From contig JAUICD010000008.1 in NCBI GenBank assembly GCA_030427965.1, positions 1 through 64,000 on the forward strand: DNA of 64,000 nt, given 5' to 3'. Shown here piece after piece: positions 7,290 through 15,603 of this stretch. This DNA comes from Bdellovibrionia bacterium (lineage in GTDB: Bacteria; Bdellovibrionota; Bdellovibrionia; Bdellovibrionales; JAUICD01). Numbering within the stretch: position 1 is the first letter of the stretch; each line of letters starts with the position of its first letter. The position numbers and the translations under genes were made by a program. The notes under the pieces are model-generated. The model saw only the letters and a program-made list of their open reading frames with translations, searched no databases and was not told the origin of the DNA.

Positions 7290-7844
7290 CTAGTCCAAAT
7301 ACAGAATCATTTCTTCGGCTGTGCACGTGCAGGGTTTTCCGCACCTAGGGCATGTGTAATCAACATCAAACCAATAGCGCTCATATGTTTTTACAGTCTC
7401 AAAACCCAGCTTTTTTAAATATTTCCGTGAAGAGTTGCCGGGGCTTTCCACCCAGCTGTGGCAGACGACAGCTTTTGTTTCGAGTGCTTTCAAAGACTCA
7501 ATAGACTTGAGTGAAAGTTGGACTCCAAGTCCCTTGCCTCGAGCTTCTTTATTTAAAAAGAGCGATTGAAAGTATCCCACACTTTCAATTGGAACTTTCC
7601 AGAGTTTGGGTGAAAGACCGTTTCCGCGCCCTTTTGTCCACTTTCCTGGTGGAAATGTGATTCGAACGCCTATGATGCTGCCACTTTCTCTTGCAACATA
7701 GGATGTACATAGATTGTTTTTGGTAGAGTGGGTCAGTATGTCTTGAAAGTCGGACTTTGTGTAATACCCTTGGCCGATGACTTTGTTGGTAAACTGAACA
7801 AAGTCATTGGCCATTTCGGGTGAAATCGGAAAAATTTCAATCAC
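7290..7844 (-). CDS. GNAT-family N-acetyltransferase with C-terminal Cys cluster
   Basis: 184 residues with a GNAT fold. The acetyl-CoA loop is RGKGLGVQLS, preceded by the beta-4 strand region with SVGYFQSLFLN and followed by RKYLKKLGFETV. The last ~20 residues carry CPRCGKPCTC, a compact four-cysteine cluster likely to bind zinc, which is an uncommon addition. It starts at GTG, three bases after the PDZ-protein stop, so the two are probably co-transcribed. The substrate is not predictable. Confidence 0.8.
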   Translation of the reverse strand: MIEIFPISPEMANDFVQFTNKVIGQGYYTKSDFQDILTHSTKNNLCTSYVARESGSIIGVRITFPPGKWTKGRGNGLSPKLWKVPIESVGYFQSLFLNKEARGKGLGVQLSLKSIESLKALETKAVVCHSWVESPGNSSRKYLKKLGFETVKTYERYWFDVDYTCPRCGKPCTCTAEEMILYLD

Positions 7845-7847
7845 AAA

Positions 7848-8468
7848 TTATCGAATACAGCTCACGTATTGGTTGAATGAGCCACCAAAAGCACGCCAGT
7901 TGACGTATGTGTTTTTGATATATCCACTGAGGATGTAATCACCACGGCTTGGTCCGTTTCCGATTTGTCGATCATCAAACCAAAGACTGACACGTTCATT
8001 TTTAATATAACCCGTGGCTCTTGATCCACTGACGTTCAAATAAACACGATCGTTTCCAATATAGCCAGTGATGTTTCCAAAGTTTTCAGGACCAGAATAT
8101 CGTAAATTCATGTACCCCTCCAGGAAACATTCAAGGCGAATGATTTCTCTTTGAAGGCGAACATCTCGAGAAGGTCCATCTACACTGGTTTGAATTGTTA
8201 AAGTTAAAAAAGTTCCAACTTCACCACGAAGAAGCTTTGAGACCTCAGCAAGTTTTCTTCCAATTACAGAAGTGCCGTCGACGTGAGTGATATATTCGCC
8301 CACTTGAATGGCAGCTCTTTCTGCGGGTCCGTTTTCAACAAGCTCGACAACTTGTACGAGTGCTTTTTTATTTTCTTTTTGAATTGTAAACCCAAGTCCA
8401 ACGTATGAGTAGTCAGCAAAACTTGTTGAGCCAATGAGTAGTAGAGTTAGTGTTAAGGCTGCTTTCAT
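7848..8468 (-). CDS. Secreted PDZ-domain protein
   Basis: 206 residues. A signal peptide (about 1-18, GSTSFAD) is followed by a PDZ domain (about 22-95; YVGLGFTIQ, NGPAERAAIQVGEYITHVDG), which binds peptide C-termini in the periplasm. The C-terminal half has a triple repeat of the type 'GYI.N..V.....G', suggesting a small beta solenoid. No protease domain is present. It has a strong ribosome site (GGGGGGAATA before ATG) and is followed immediately by the GNAT gene. Confidence 0.75.
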   Translation of the reverse strand: MKAALTLTLLLIGSTSFADYSYVGLGFTIQKENKKALVQVVELVENGPAERAAIQVGEYITHVDGTSVIGRKLAEVSKLLRGEVGTFLTLTIQTSVDGPSRDVRLQREIIRLECFLEGYMNLRYSGPENFGNITGYIGNDRVYLNVSGSRATGYIKNERVSLWFDDRQIGNGPSRGDYILSGYIKNTYVNWRAFGGSFNQYVSCIR

Positions 8469-8633
8469 TATTCCCCCCTAGGTAAAATGAAAAAGATGTG
8501 CCAATTAGCCTACGGGAAACGCCCGGGAAGTAAAAGAGTTTGCGCTGCAATATGTACAATCCGAATGAGCGCGCTGCGCCAAAGTGGTGATTCCGCTTAC
8601 GCTTTTGGGGCATGGACTATATCTATTGTTCTA

Positions 8634-8699
8634 GGGTGTGTAGCTCATTTTACTTGAGACTGCTGTGAAAGTCTTTTCACTCGCAACTGAGGCGCACCC
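8634..8699 (+). ncRNA. Candidate structured leader RNA before the cystathionine enzyme gene
   Basis: A closing stem (GGGTGTG at 8634-8640 with CGCACCC at 8693-8699) encloses two hairpins: CTCA/TGAG (8644-8647/8655-8658) and GTGAAA/TTTCAC (8665-8670/8675-8680). It ends 9 bases before the AAGGAG ribosome site of the sulfur amino-acid gene. The position suggests a cis-regulatory RNA such as a SAM/Met-sensing riboswitch, but no known riboswitch consensus was recognised. Confidence 0.35.
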
Positions 8700-8720
8700 C
8701 GGTTGATGAAGGAGATGGAA

Positions 8721-9890
8721 ATGAAGACGGATTCTAAGAACTGTGCATTTGAAACTCGTGCCATTCATGCCGGGCAACCTCCTGAGCCTGTAACAGGAGC
8801 GATCATGACACCGATCACTCTTTCAACAACGTATGTTCAGGAATCCCCAGGAAAGCATCAGGGATACGAGTACTCAAGAAGTAGCAACCCAACTCGAAAA
8901 GCCTATGAGGATTGTATCGCAAGCTTAGAGTCTGGAAAATACGGAATGGCGTTTGCCTCAGGTTGTGCGGCGATGACAACACTTCTTCACCTTATGAGTT
9001 CAGGTGATCATCTTATCTGTATGGATGATGTTTATGGTGGCTCCTTTCGTTTGGTAGATAAGGTTATAAAGAACAACGGTATCCAAGCAGACTTTGTGGA
9101 CTTAACCGACTTAAGCGTCTTTGAATCTGCTATCAAAGAGAATACGAAAATGGTTTGGATTGAATCCCCAACAAACCCGACAATGAAGCTTGCAGATATT
9201 GAGGGCATATCTAAAATCGCTCGTAAGAATAACATTGTTGTTGTGGTAGATAACACTTTTATGAGCCCATACTTTCAAAGGCCTTTGGAGCTTGGTGCAC
9301 ATGTGGCCTATCATTCCACTTCAAAATACGTGAACGGGCACAGTGATGTTATTGGTGGTGCAATTGTTGTGGATGAGGATGCATTAGCAGAAAGACTTTA
9401 TTTTCTACAAAACTCAATCGGAGCTGTGGCTTCACCATTTGATTCTTATCTCTGTATGAGAAGTTTAAAGACTTTACCTGTGAGAATGCGCGAGCATGAG
9501 AAAAATGCTTTTGCGATTGCAGAGTTTTTGGAAAACCACGAGAAGGTGGACCGTGTTTTGTATCCAGGCCTTAAAAGTCACCCTCAGCATGATCTTGCAA
9601 AAAAACAGATGCATGGATTTGGTGGAATGATCACTTTTTATATCAAGGGCGGACTAGATCAGGCGCGTACATTTCTTGAGAATGTCAGCGTATTTTCTCT
9701 TGCTGAGAGTCTTGGGGGAGTGGAGTCATTGATTGAGCATCCAGCTATCATGACGCACGCCAGTGTTCCGCCAGAGAATAGAAAAGCTCTTGGTATAGAA
9801 GATACGTTGATTCGTTTGAGCGTGGGAATTGAGAATTTGGATGACCTACTTGGTGATCTCAAAACGGCGTTTGGGGCAGTGAATCTTTGA
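8721..9890 (+). CDS. Cystathionine gamma-synthase/beta-lyase family PLP enzyme
   Basis: 389 residues from the ATG at 8721, chosen because AAGGAG (8709-8714) sits six bases upstream; earlier in-frame TTG/ATG codons overlap that site. This is a Cys/Met metabolism PLP-dependent enzyme: N-terminal TRAIHAGQPPEP, GYEYSRSSNPTR (substrate/PLP contacts), MAFASGCAAM, and the PLP lysine K202 in YHSTSKYVNGHSDVIGG. It makes or splits cystathionine in trans-sulfuration; synthase and lyase cannot be separated by reading alone. A folded leader lies just upstream and tRNA-Phe just downstream. Confidence 0.92.
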   Translation: MKTDSKNCAFETRAIHAGQPPEPVTGAIMTPITLSTTYVQESPGKHQGYEYSRSSNPTRKAYEDCIASLESGKYGMAFASGCAAMTTLLHLMSSGDHLICMDDVYGGSFRLVDKVIKNNGIQADFVDLTDLSVFESAIKENTKMVWIESPTNPTMKLADIEGISKIARKNNIVVVVDNTFMSPYFQRPLELGAHVAYHSTSKYVNGHSDVIGGAIVVDEDALAERLYFLQNSIGAVASPFDSYLCMRSLKTLPVRMREHEKNAFAIAEFLENHEKVDRVLYPGLKSHPQHDLAKKQMHGFGGMITFYIKGGLDQARTFLENVSVFSLAESLGGVESLIEHPAIMTHASVPPENRKALGIEDTLIRLSVGIENLDDLLGDLKTAFGAVNL

Positions 9891-9939
9891 CACCCCTCTA
9901 GAGACAAGATACGTAATTGAGCTCGTTGATTTTTGACCT

Positions 9940-10015
<76 letters not shown>

Positions 10016-10079
10016 AGTCTCAAAAATCGTAACTAAAACCAATTCTTTGTTTTCATTTTCTTCATATATCAGAGCCGTG

Positions 10080-10226
10080 CTAACCCCGATGATAGTTTTC
10101 TATTTTAACCTCAGAGAACTCACCATTATCAACTTTAAAAGTGATACACCAAGGCAGTTTTATAGTAACACCCCAATACTTTTTTCTGCCCCGTTTTAAT
10201 TTGTGGAGACGAATGTTTGGAGGCTG
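10080..10226 (-). pseudogene. HigB-type toxin remnant (C-terminal half)
   Basis: A 48-codon minus-strand frame that ends in TAG and has no start codon. It encodes IRLHKLKRGRKKYWGVTIKL, then PWCITFKVDNGEFSEVKIE and NYHRG. This follows the C-terminal half of HigB/RelE-type toxins ('..rLH.LkGdrkg.WsV.vs.nWRitF.f.dGda.dVdyedYH'). The N-terminal half is absent, being replaced by the 3' end of the S74 gene. The usual WR is WC. No higA follows before tRNA-Phe. A dead fragment is most likely. Confidence 0.7.
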
Positions 10227-10243
10227 ACCTTGGTTTTTGGGGC

Positions 10244-13228
10244 TTATTTTTTTAAAATGAGTTCTTTGAGTTCACTCATTTCTTGTTTAAGACTGCTGAT
10301 TTCACGCTTGAGTTCTTTGTTCTCCAACTCAAGATTGTCTGTTCTTTTGAGTAGTTCAGACTGCTTTTCCTTACTTATCATACACATTTCGTGAAGTTCT
10401 TGTGTGGATTGAATGAGAGGAGCTATAAATTCTGTGTAGCGAACTCCATAGATATCAGACTCTTTATCGTAAACAAGTCCTGCAAAGTCGCGTCCCTCTA
10501 GAAAGTCTTCAAGCTCTTGTGCGATAACACCATAAAACTGTCCGCGCTCTGGGTTGTCTTTCCAGTGGTAACGAACGGGGTGAAGTCCAAGTATAAACTC
10601 TAGACCTAGATCACTGTCTTTTATGTCTTGCTTGTGACGTCTGTCTGAAGTGTTGACTGAACCACTGACGGCATAAACATCAGTAAACCTATGCGTGGCA
10701 TCTCCCAATGTATAGGTGTTGTCAGTTTGTGGTGTGATAACACCTTCAACACTGAGTTTGGTTGTTGGCAATGCTGTTCCGATTCCAACGTTTCCAACTG
10801 AAAAGATAAAATCTTTATTACTTGCTTGGGTTGTAAAAGTCATGTCTCCAGTACTGCCATTGTACATTTCAATGGAGTTACTTGTTCCCGATGTAAGCCC
10901 ACCTTTTATGGTCTGTGAGAAAGGGATAAAAATACTACCACTAACGTGTAGTTTTTCTTCGGGCGTTGTTGTGCCAATACCAACATTTCCGCCCTGCTCA
11001 ATTCGAACATGTTCATCGTAACTTGCGCCACCCCAGGTTTTAAAAATGATATGTTGGTAAGTGGATACGTTCATATCGTTTCCATTTACCCATATGGCCT
11101 TATCACTATTACTCCATTGAAGTCTACCAGAGGATGTATTGTCGAGGTTTATACTTCCTCCATCAAGATCTAACTTTGTAAGGGGTGTTGATGTGCCGAT
11201 CCCCACATTCCCTGTAGTTCCAACACCACTTGAGGCTCCAACAAATAGAGTTGGTATATCGCTATCAAAACCAATCATAAAGGAATTTGCGATGTTGTTA
11301 ACAAGTGGGTCTGTTAAACTGACTCCATTCCCTATAACCATTGAAGTGCTGGCGCTTGCAGTCACGTTTGTTCCCAGTGCAAGTGCATATGAGTTGGAAG
11401 CGTTTGCTCTGTGTCCGGCTGCCAAGGAGTACGACCCTGCACTCACGCCATATCCAAAGGCGGCTGCATTACTGCCTATAGCCGAGGCACTTGTTCCAAC
11501 AGCAATGCTTCCACTTGCTGCTTGGGGATTTGTTCCAAACCCGACTGATCCGTTACCAATATTTGCATCACTCACTGCTGACCCTGATGTAAAAATACCA
11601 GCTCTTAAAGCAGCCTTAGCTGGATACCAGTACATATGAGTTCCAATAGTGGATTTAGGAATACTCCCAGTTGTTCCACTTATGAGAAATCCACCATCTT
11701 GTACTTCCAACTTATTTGTAGGCGCATTTGTTCCAATCCCCACATTCCCACTTGTATCAATGCGCATATACTCTGTGAAGGTAGAGGCCACGTCTTTTCC
11801 AATTCTTAGATTCGAGTTATTACTTGCTAGTAGTGCATCGCTATTGCCATCTGATCCCATAAGTAGTGCTGGGGTTGATGCATTTTGACGGCTAATTGCA
11901 AAAGAATAGTTTGGAGCATCAGCAACAGTTGTACGATTGTCTCTTACAAGGGTGACGACATCTGCAGCACTTGTCGTTGTATCTTGTACGGAAAGTTTGT
12001 GTGGAGGTGTTGGGTAACCCATACCGATGTTGTAGTCACTTTCAATAGTAAATACATTTCCATTAGAGCCAGAGTCTGTATCCACGTTGAATAAATCTGC
12101 AGTTTGCCCAGATTTCTTCTTGATCAACATATTTATGACAGAGTTCGAAGTTCCAGGACCAACCTGTAGAGCGGCTCCTGGTGTGGTCGTGCCAATCCCA
12201 ACAAACCCATCCCCTGTCATGCGCATGGTTTCAGTCATTGTGTCACTGTTACCGCCAAAGCCAAATACGATGTCGGTATTGGTTCCTGTGTTTCCATCAT
12301 TGTCTGAGATTAAAATTAAATCCGAACTTGCTGAAATAACACCTGCTGGTGCCGAGGTGACATCTGCACTTGCATCCATTCCAAACTCTAGTCTTTTAGA
12401 GCCAGAGTCTGCAGTGGAGGAGATTGAAATCATATTGTTTGAACCAAACCCTGCACTATCATGGACATGAAGATTTGCTGAGGGTGTTCCCGTTCCAATT
12501 CCAACATTTCCAGACCCATCAATCTGTACATACTTGCTGTCGTGATTGTGCCACTCGTTTCCGCCGTCATTTGAAGCATCAAACCCATCTGTAAAAAGTC
12601 TTCTTATGTTGAGTTGAGTGACATCATCAACTGTTGCAGTTCCAGAATTGTCTTCTATGATCAGTAAGTCTTCAAGTCGATAACCCTGTATACTTTCAGC
12701 GACTAAAGCACTTGGAACTGAGTTGATAGTCATATCTGGTGAGAGAGTTTCTTCAATTCCTGTTCCTTCTGGAGCAGCAACTGTCACATAGACTCTCAGA
12801 AAACGTGCATCACCTGCAGAGGGTGTATAAGGGGCGGCACAGGGAGCGCCACCAAATTGATTTCCAGTTATAGCAAATCGGTTTTGAAAAATATCACCCA
12901 TGGAAAGCCCGGGATCATTTGTTGGATTTCTTAGAGCGCCGGGGTCAGCAACAGTTGTTCCAACGGGTAACGCAAAAACGCCATCACTTGTGGTAAGGTT
13001 TATTCCAGTTTGTATTTCAGAGTAAAGAACACAATCTTTTGCAGGGTTAAGTATTTCAAAGCGAAATGTAGCTGTACCAAGTTGTGGGCCAGTGAACGTC
13101 GGGTTGTAAAGACGTCCTTCGTATGTAATGTTTTGAGGGGCTTCGCCTGCGGCAAAGCTCTGTGTAGGTGCTTGAAATAGCACCAAAAGAGATGACAGTA
13201 AGAAGAATACGTTCAGCATAGGCATCAT
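10244..13228 (-). CDS. Surface fibre-like protein with VGIGT repeats, YadA-like head and S74 peptidase tail
   Basis: 994 residues. A signal peptide (about 1-26, QSFAAG) leads into a beta-rich N-terminal domain (about 30-180) and seven scattered 'N(V/I)GIGT..P..KL.V' repeats. A run of YadA/LbR-type head repeats (A.G..A.A.G..S.A.G) precedes the fifth of them. A C-terminal S74 intramolecular chaperone domain from about 855 has the self-cleavage Ser-Lys pair in TSDRRHKQDI (S861, K866). A ~40-residue coiled coil ends the protein. Such proteins probably trimerise and are displayed on the cell surface as adhesins or fibres. No Shine-Dalgarno site precedes the ATG; a GCCGATAG box does. Confidence 0.85.
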   Translation of the reverse strand: MMPMLNVFFLLSSLLVLFQAPTQSFAAGEAPQNITYEGRLYNPTFTGPQLGTATFRFEILNPAKDCVLYSEIQTGINLTTSDGVFALPVGTTVADPGALRNPTNDPGLSMGDIFQNRFAITGNQFGGAPCAAPYTPSAGDARFLRVYVTVAAPEGTGIEETLSPDMTINSVPSALVAESIQGYRLEDLLIIEDNSGTATVDDVTQLNIRRLFTDGFDASNDGGNEWHNHDSKYVQIDGSGNVGIGTGTPSANLHVHDSAGFGSNNMISISSTADSGSKRLEFGMDASADVTSAPAGVISASSDLILISDNDGNTGTNTDIVFGFGGNSDTMTETMRMTGDGFVGIGTTTPGAALQVGPGTSNSVINMLIKKKSGQTADLFNVDTDSGSNGNVFTIESDYNIGMGYPTPPHKLSVQDTTTSAADVVTLVRDNRTTVADAPNYSFAISRQNASTPALLMGSDGNSDALLASNNSNLRIGKDVASTFTEYMRIDTSGNVGIGTNAPTNKLEVQDGGFLISGTTGSIPKSTIGTHMYWYPAKAALRAGIFTSGSAVSDANIGNGSVGFGTNPQAASGSIAVGTSASAIGSNAAAFGYGVSAGSYSLAAGHRANASNSYALALGTNVTASASTSMVIGNGVSLTDPLVNNIANSFMIGFDSDIPTLFVGASSGVGTTGNVGIGTSTPLTKLDLDGGSINLDNTSSGRLQWSNSDKAIWVNGNDMNVSTYQHIIFKTWGGASYDEHVRIEQGGNVGIGTTTPEEKLHVSGSIFIPFSQTIKGGLTSGTSNSIEMYNGSTGDMTFTTQASNKDFIFSVGNVGIGTALPTTKLSVEGVITPQTDNTYTLGDATHRFTDVYAVSGSVNTSDRRHKQDIKDSDLGLEFILGLHPVRYHWKDNPERGQFYGVIAQELEDFLEGRDFAGLVYDKESDIYGVRYTEFIAPLIQSTQELHEMCMISKEKQSELLKRTDNLELENKELKREISSLKQEMSELKELILKK

Positions 13229-13232
13229 CAGT

Positions 13233-13259
13233 CTATCGGCTAGTCTAGGTACAAGCTTA
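13233..13259 (-). promoter_or_regulatory. Sigma-28-like promoter candidate for the S74 gene
   Basis: Minus strand: TAAGCTTG, 11 bases, GCCGATAG, compared with the FliA consensus TAAAGTTT-N11-GCCGATAA. The -10 box ends only four bases before the ATG, so the transcript would be leaderless or nearly so. The same box recurs before two other secreted-protein genes. Confidence 0.45.
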
Positions 13260-13401
13260 ATTGAAAACGAAGCAGATAAAGAGTTTTTTAAAATTTCTAG
13301 ATTTGAGATAAATCTGTCTCAGATTGAAACAAATAAAACATTGGTCAACAGGAATCATCTTCGATCGACTCCGGTGATTTTTAAAAGTGCATCAATAGTA
13401 T

Positions 13402-13441
13402 AAAAAAGCCCTTACCAAGGTTTGTTTGGTAAAGGCTTTTT
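13402..13441 (-). terminator. Rho-independent terminator of the lipoprotein gene
   Basis: An 11-position stem with one mismatch (GCCCTTACCAA at 13408-13418, TTGGTAAAGGC at 13426-13436) has A- and T-runs outside. Read on the minus strand, it follows the stop of the gene at 13454-14407 with a six-U tail. Confidence 0.85.
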
Positions 13442-13453
13442 GGTATTAAGATA

Positions 13454-14407
13454 TTAGTAATGTTTTTCTAGAAGACAAGTTACATCGATACTGACCTCGG
13501 GTTGATTGCTATTCCTACAAGTTGCAACTAAATCTAAAATCGCTCCATTACGCATGAGAGTGAGTTCACATTTGGAGCCATCTAAATTTTTATACCTGTG
13601 TCCTATAAAACCAGCAGATCCGTCAGCTTCAACATTTAGGTTCGAGTGTGATTCTTGAGATTTACTCAGATCAAGTTCAACGTTTTTAAAGTTCATCCAA
13701 GCGTATTGATTGCCCCCACTCCATGAAAATGAATCTTCGCTTCTAGTTAAGACAGCAAAACTAAAATCCAAGGCTCCATCATCACTAACGGAACATTCAA
13801 GAGTATTGTTTGGTCCTTCTTGAAAAGTGTTCGAATCAGACTTTGCCTTCTCGTCAATCAACAAATCTGACCCGTCATTGTCTTGCGTCTTGATCCGAAT
13901 GGAAGACTCAAAATTGATAGAGAGTGCGGACCTAGAGGCCAATTTCTTATCACCGATCCGAGTGAAAGTGTATCGAACTCTATCTGATACAGGGTCCTCA
14001 ACACCATCATCATAGGAAACAATAAGACTGTTCTTTGAGTAACTGTGAACTACAAAATCAGTGAGATCTGTTGAGTCGGTATCAGTCGTTACAATTTTAT
14101 TTCCCTTGAGCTGATACTCACCACCGATACTTGTGTAGGTTATAAAGTTGTCTGTAAAAAGCATTGTGATTTTATCTTTTGTGATATGAAGTTGTTGCCA
14201 ATGACCTTGATTTTCTAACTCTTGAAATGGCTTATCTGTGTTTGGGCGGGTGAAGTTTACCGTGGTTTCATCAAGTGTAGCAGATGTCATTTCCCATGAG
14301 CCAATGATGGCCTTTTGGAGCTTGTTTTTTGAGTTGTTTTTCTTGTTACCACCGTCACATGCTGTGAGTATGGTTGAGGCGATAAGTAGTGCAAATAGGG
14401 CTCTCAT
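13454..14407 (-). CDS. Lipoprotein, unknown function
   Basis: 317 residues. A lipoprotein signal peptide has lipobox LTAC (Cys at residue 17). The N-terminal part (about 30-165) has the beta pattern and conserved start IIGSWEMTSA...; it resembles lipocalin-like 'GSW' domains. The second part (about 175-315) has KSNLN and CELTLMRNGAILDL strands and three further cysteines. It ends at a strong terminator. No specific family can be named. Confidence 0.7.
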   Translation of the reverse strand: MRALFALLIASTILTACDGGNKKNNSKNKLQKAIIGSWEMTSATLDETTVNFTRPNTDKPFQELENQGHWQQLHITKDKITMLFTDNFITYTSIGGEYQLKGNKIVTTDTDSTDLTDFVVHSYSKNSLIVSYDDGVEDPVSDRVRYTFTRIGDKKLASRSALSINFESSIRIKTQDNDGSDLLIDEKAKSDSNTFQEGPNNTLECSVSDDGALDFSFAVLTRSEDSFSWSGGNQYAWMNFKNVELDLSKSQESHSNLNVEADGSAGFIGHRYKNLDGSKCELTLMRNGAILDLVATCRNSNQPEVSIDVTCLLEKHY

Positions 14408-14592
14408 AATGGATTCTCCTTGAAACCTTGAAATTTAAAAATCAGTGATACCAATGCATAAAGGAGGCCAAGACGAAGTTGATGAAATTCTCCTTAAGAA
14501 TGGGTTTTTGGTATAAATTTCATGAGTGTTAAGGGCATTGTCAGGGTCTTCGTCCTTGATCTGACTCTGTTGAGCCTGTAGAAATTCTTTTG

Positions 14593-15603
14593 ATGACACT
14601 GATTGAAGAGCTTCAAAAGAATCCATTTTTACTCGCTCCGATGGCTGGGGTTACGGATTATGCCTTTCGTAGCTATATGAAAGAGCTGGGTGCTGGGATA
14701 TTGACAACCGAGCTTGTGTCTTCACATGGTATCAAATATCAAGGGGAGCAAACCCTAAGGCTTATGAAATTCAATGAGAGCCAAAGACCTATTGGAGTTC
14801 AGTTATTTGGAGAGGTCCCTGAAATTGTGGCAGAAGCGGCAAAGTATGTGGAAGATGAGGGAGCTGATTTTGTGGACCTCAATTTTGGTTGTCCAGTAAA
14901 GAAAGTCGTAAAAAAGGGGGCTGGATCTGCCATTTTGAAAGATCTTGTGGCCCTACAAAAAATGCTTCGAGCTGTGAAGTCGGCAATTTCTATCCCTCTC
15001 ACAATTAAAATTCGTACAGGTTGGAGTGAGGAATCTCGAAACGCAGAGAAGGTTGCTCAAGTGGCTTATGATGAGGGGGTTACATGGGTGGCGATACATG
15101 GAAGAACGCGTGAACAAGCCTATGCTGGTGAAGCAGACTGGGAATACATAAAAAAGGTAAAAGAAAACTCCCCACTTCCAATTATTGGAAATGGAGACAT
15201 CGTAACTCCCGAACTTGCAGTCAAAAGGTTAAGAGAAACGGGGTGTGATGGCGTGATGATCGGGCGTGGGTGTTTGAAAAACCCAAATATCTTTCGTTAT
15301 GCGAGTGCTATCCTCAAAGAAGAGAAATATGAAATGAATGTCAATTTTGGAAATCTTATTTCTCAACTTCACGAGCACCTTGATGGCTTCTATGACTCAC
15401 GAATGACGTCTCTTCAGATTAAAAAATTTGCATCCTGGTATTCTTCCGGCTTTCATGATTCTTCTCAATTTCGAAAAAGAATCTTTCAAGAAAAAAACTT
15501 GAACGATGTTTTAAATCAAGTGCATGAGTATTTTTCATCCGTAAGTCTTAATACGAGAGAAACCCCAATTAGCCATGGATTTATGATGGGCGGACATGGC
15601 TAA
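14593..15603 (+). CDS. dusB: tRNA-dihydrouridine synthase (DusB-like)
   Basis: 336 residues. An FMN-dependent enzyme that reduces specific uridines in the tRNA D loop. It has the family start LLAPMAGVTDYAFR, the catalytic region LNFGCPVKKVVKKGAGSA (active-site Cys), VAIHGRTREQAY and the FMN/phosphate site GNGDIV...CDGVMIGRG. ATG at 14593 is preferred over the TTG one codon earlier; no strong ribosome site precedes either. Its 3' end overlaps the ABC ATPase start by 8 bases, so the three genes likely form one operon. Confidence 0.93.
   Translation: MTLIEELQKNPFLLAPMAGVTDYAFRSYMKELGAGILTTELVSSHGIKYQGEQTLRLMKFNESQRPIGVQLFGEVPEIVAEAAKYVEDEGADFVDLNFGCPVKKVVKKGAGSAILKDLVALQKMLRAVKSAISIPLTIKIRTGWSEESRNAEKVAQVAYDEGVTWVAIHGRTREQAYAGEADWEYIKKVKENSPLPIIGNGDIVTPELAVKRLRETGCDGVMIGRGCLKNPNIFRYASAILKEEKYEMNVNFGNLISQLHEHLDGFYDSRMTSLQIKKFASWYSSGFHDSSQFRKRIFQEKNLNDVLNQVHEYFSSVSLNTRETPISHGFMMGGHG

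Noticed and set aside
8634..8700. A tRNA or tRNA-like gene before the cystathionine gene (begins GGGTGTGTAGCTCA)
   Set aside because: Acceptor and D arm can be drawn, but no anticodon stem or TTC loop forms. Listed as a candidate structured leader instead.
11139..12470. Long plus-strand frames inside the S74 gene
   Set aside because: They are shadows of the repeated GIGT..P coding pattern on the other strand; no start sites or families.
14460..14530. Very short frame MKFSLRMGFWYKFHEC behind an AAGGAGG
   Set aside because: Only 16 codons, ATG is badly spaced from the ribosome site, and there is no sign of conservation. It could be leader sequence of dusB.
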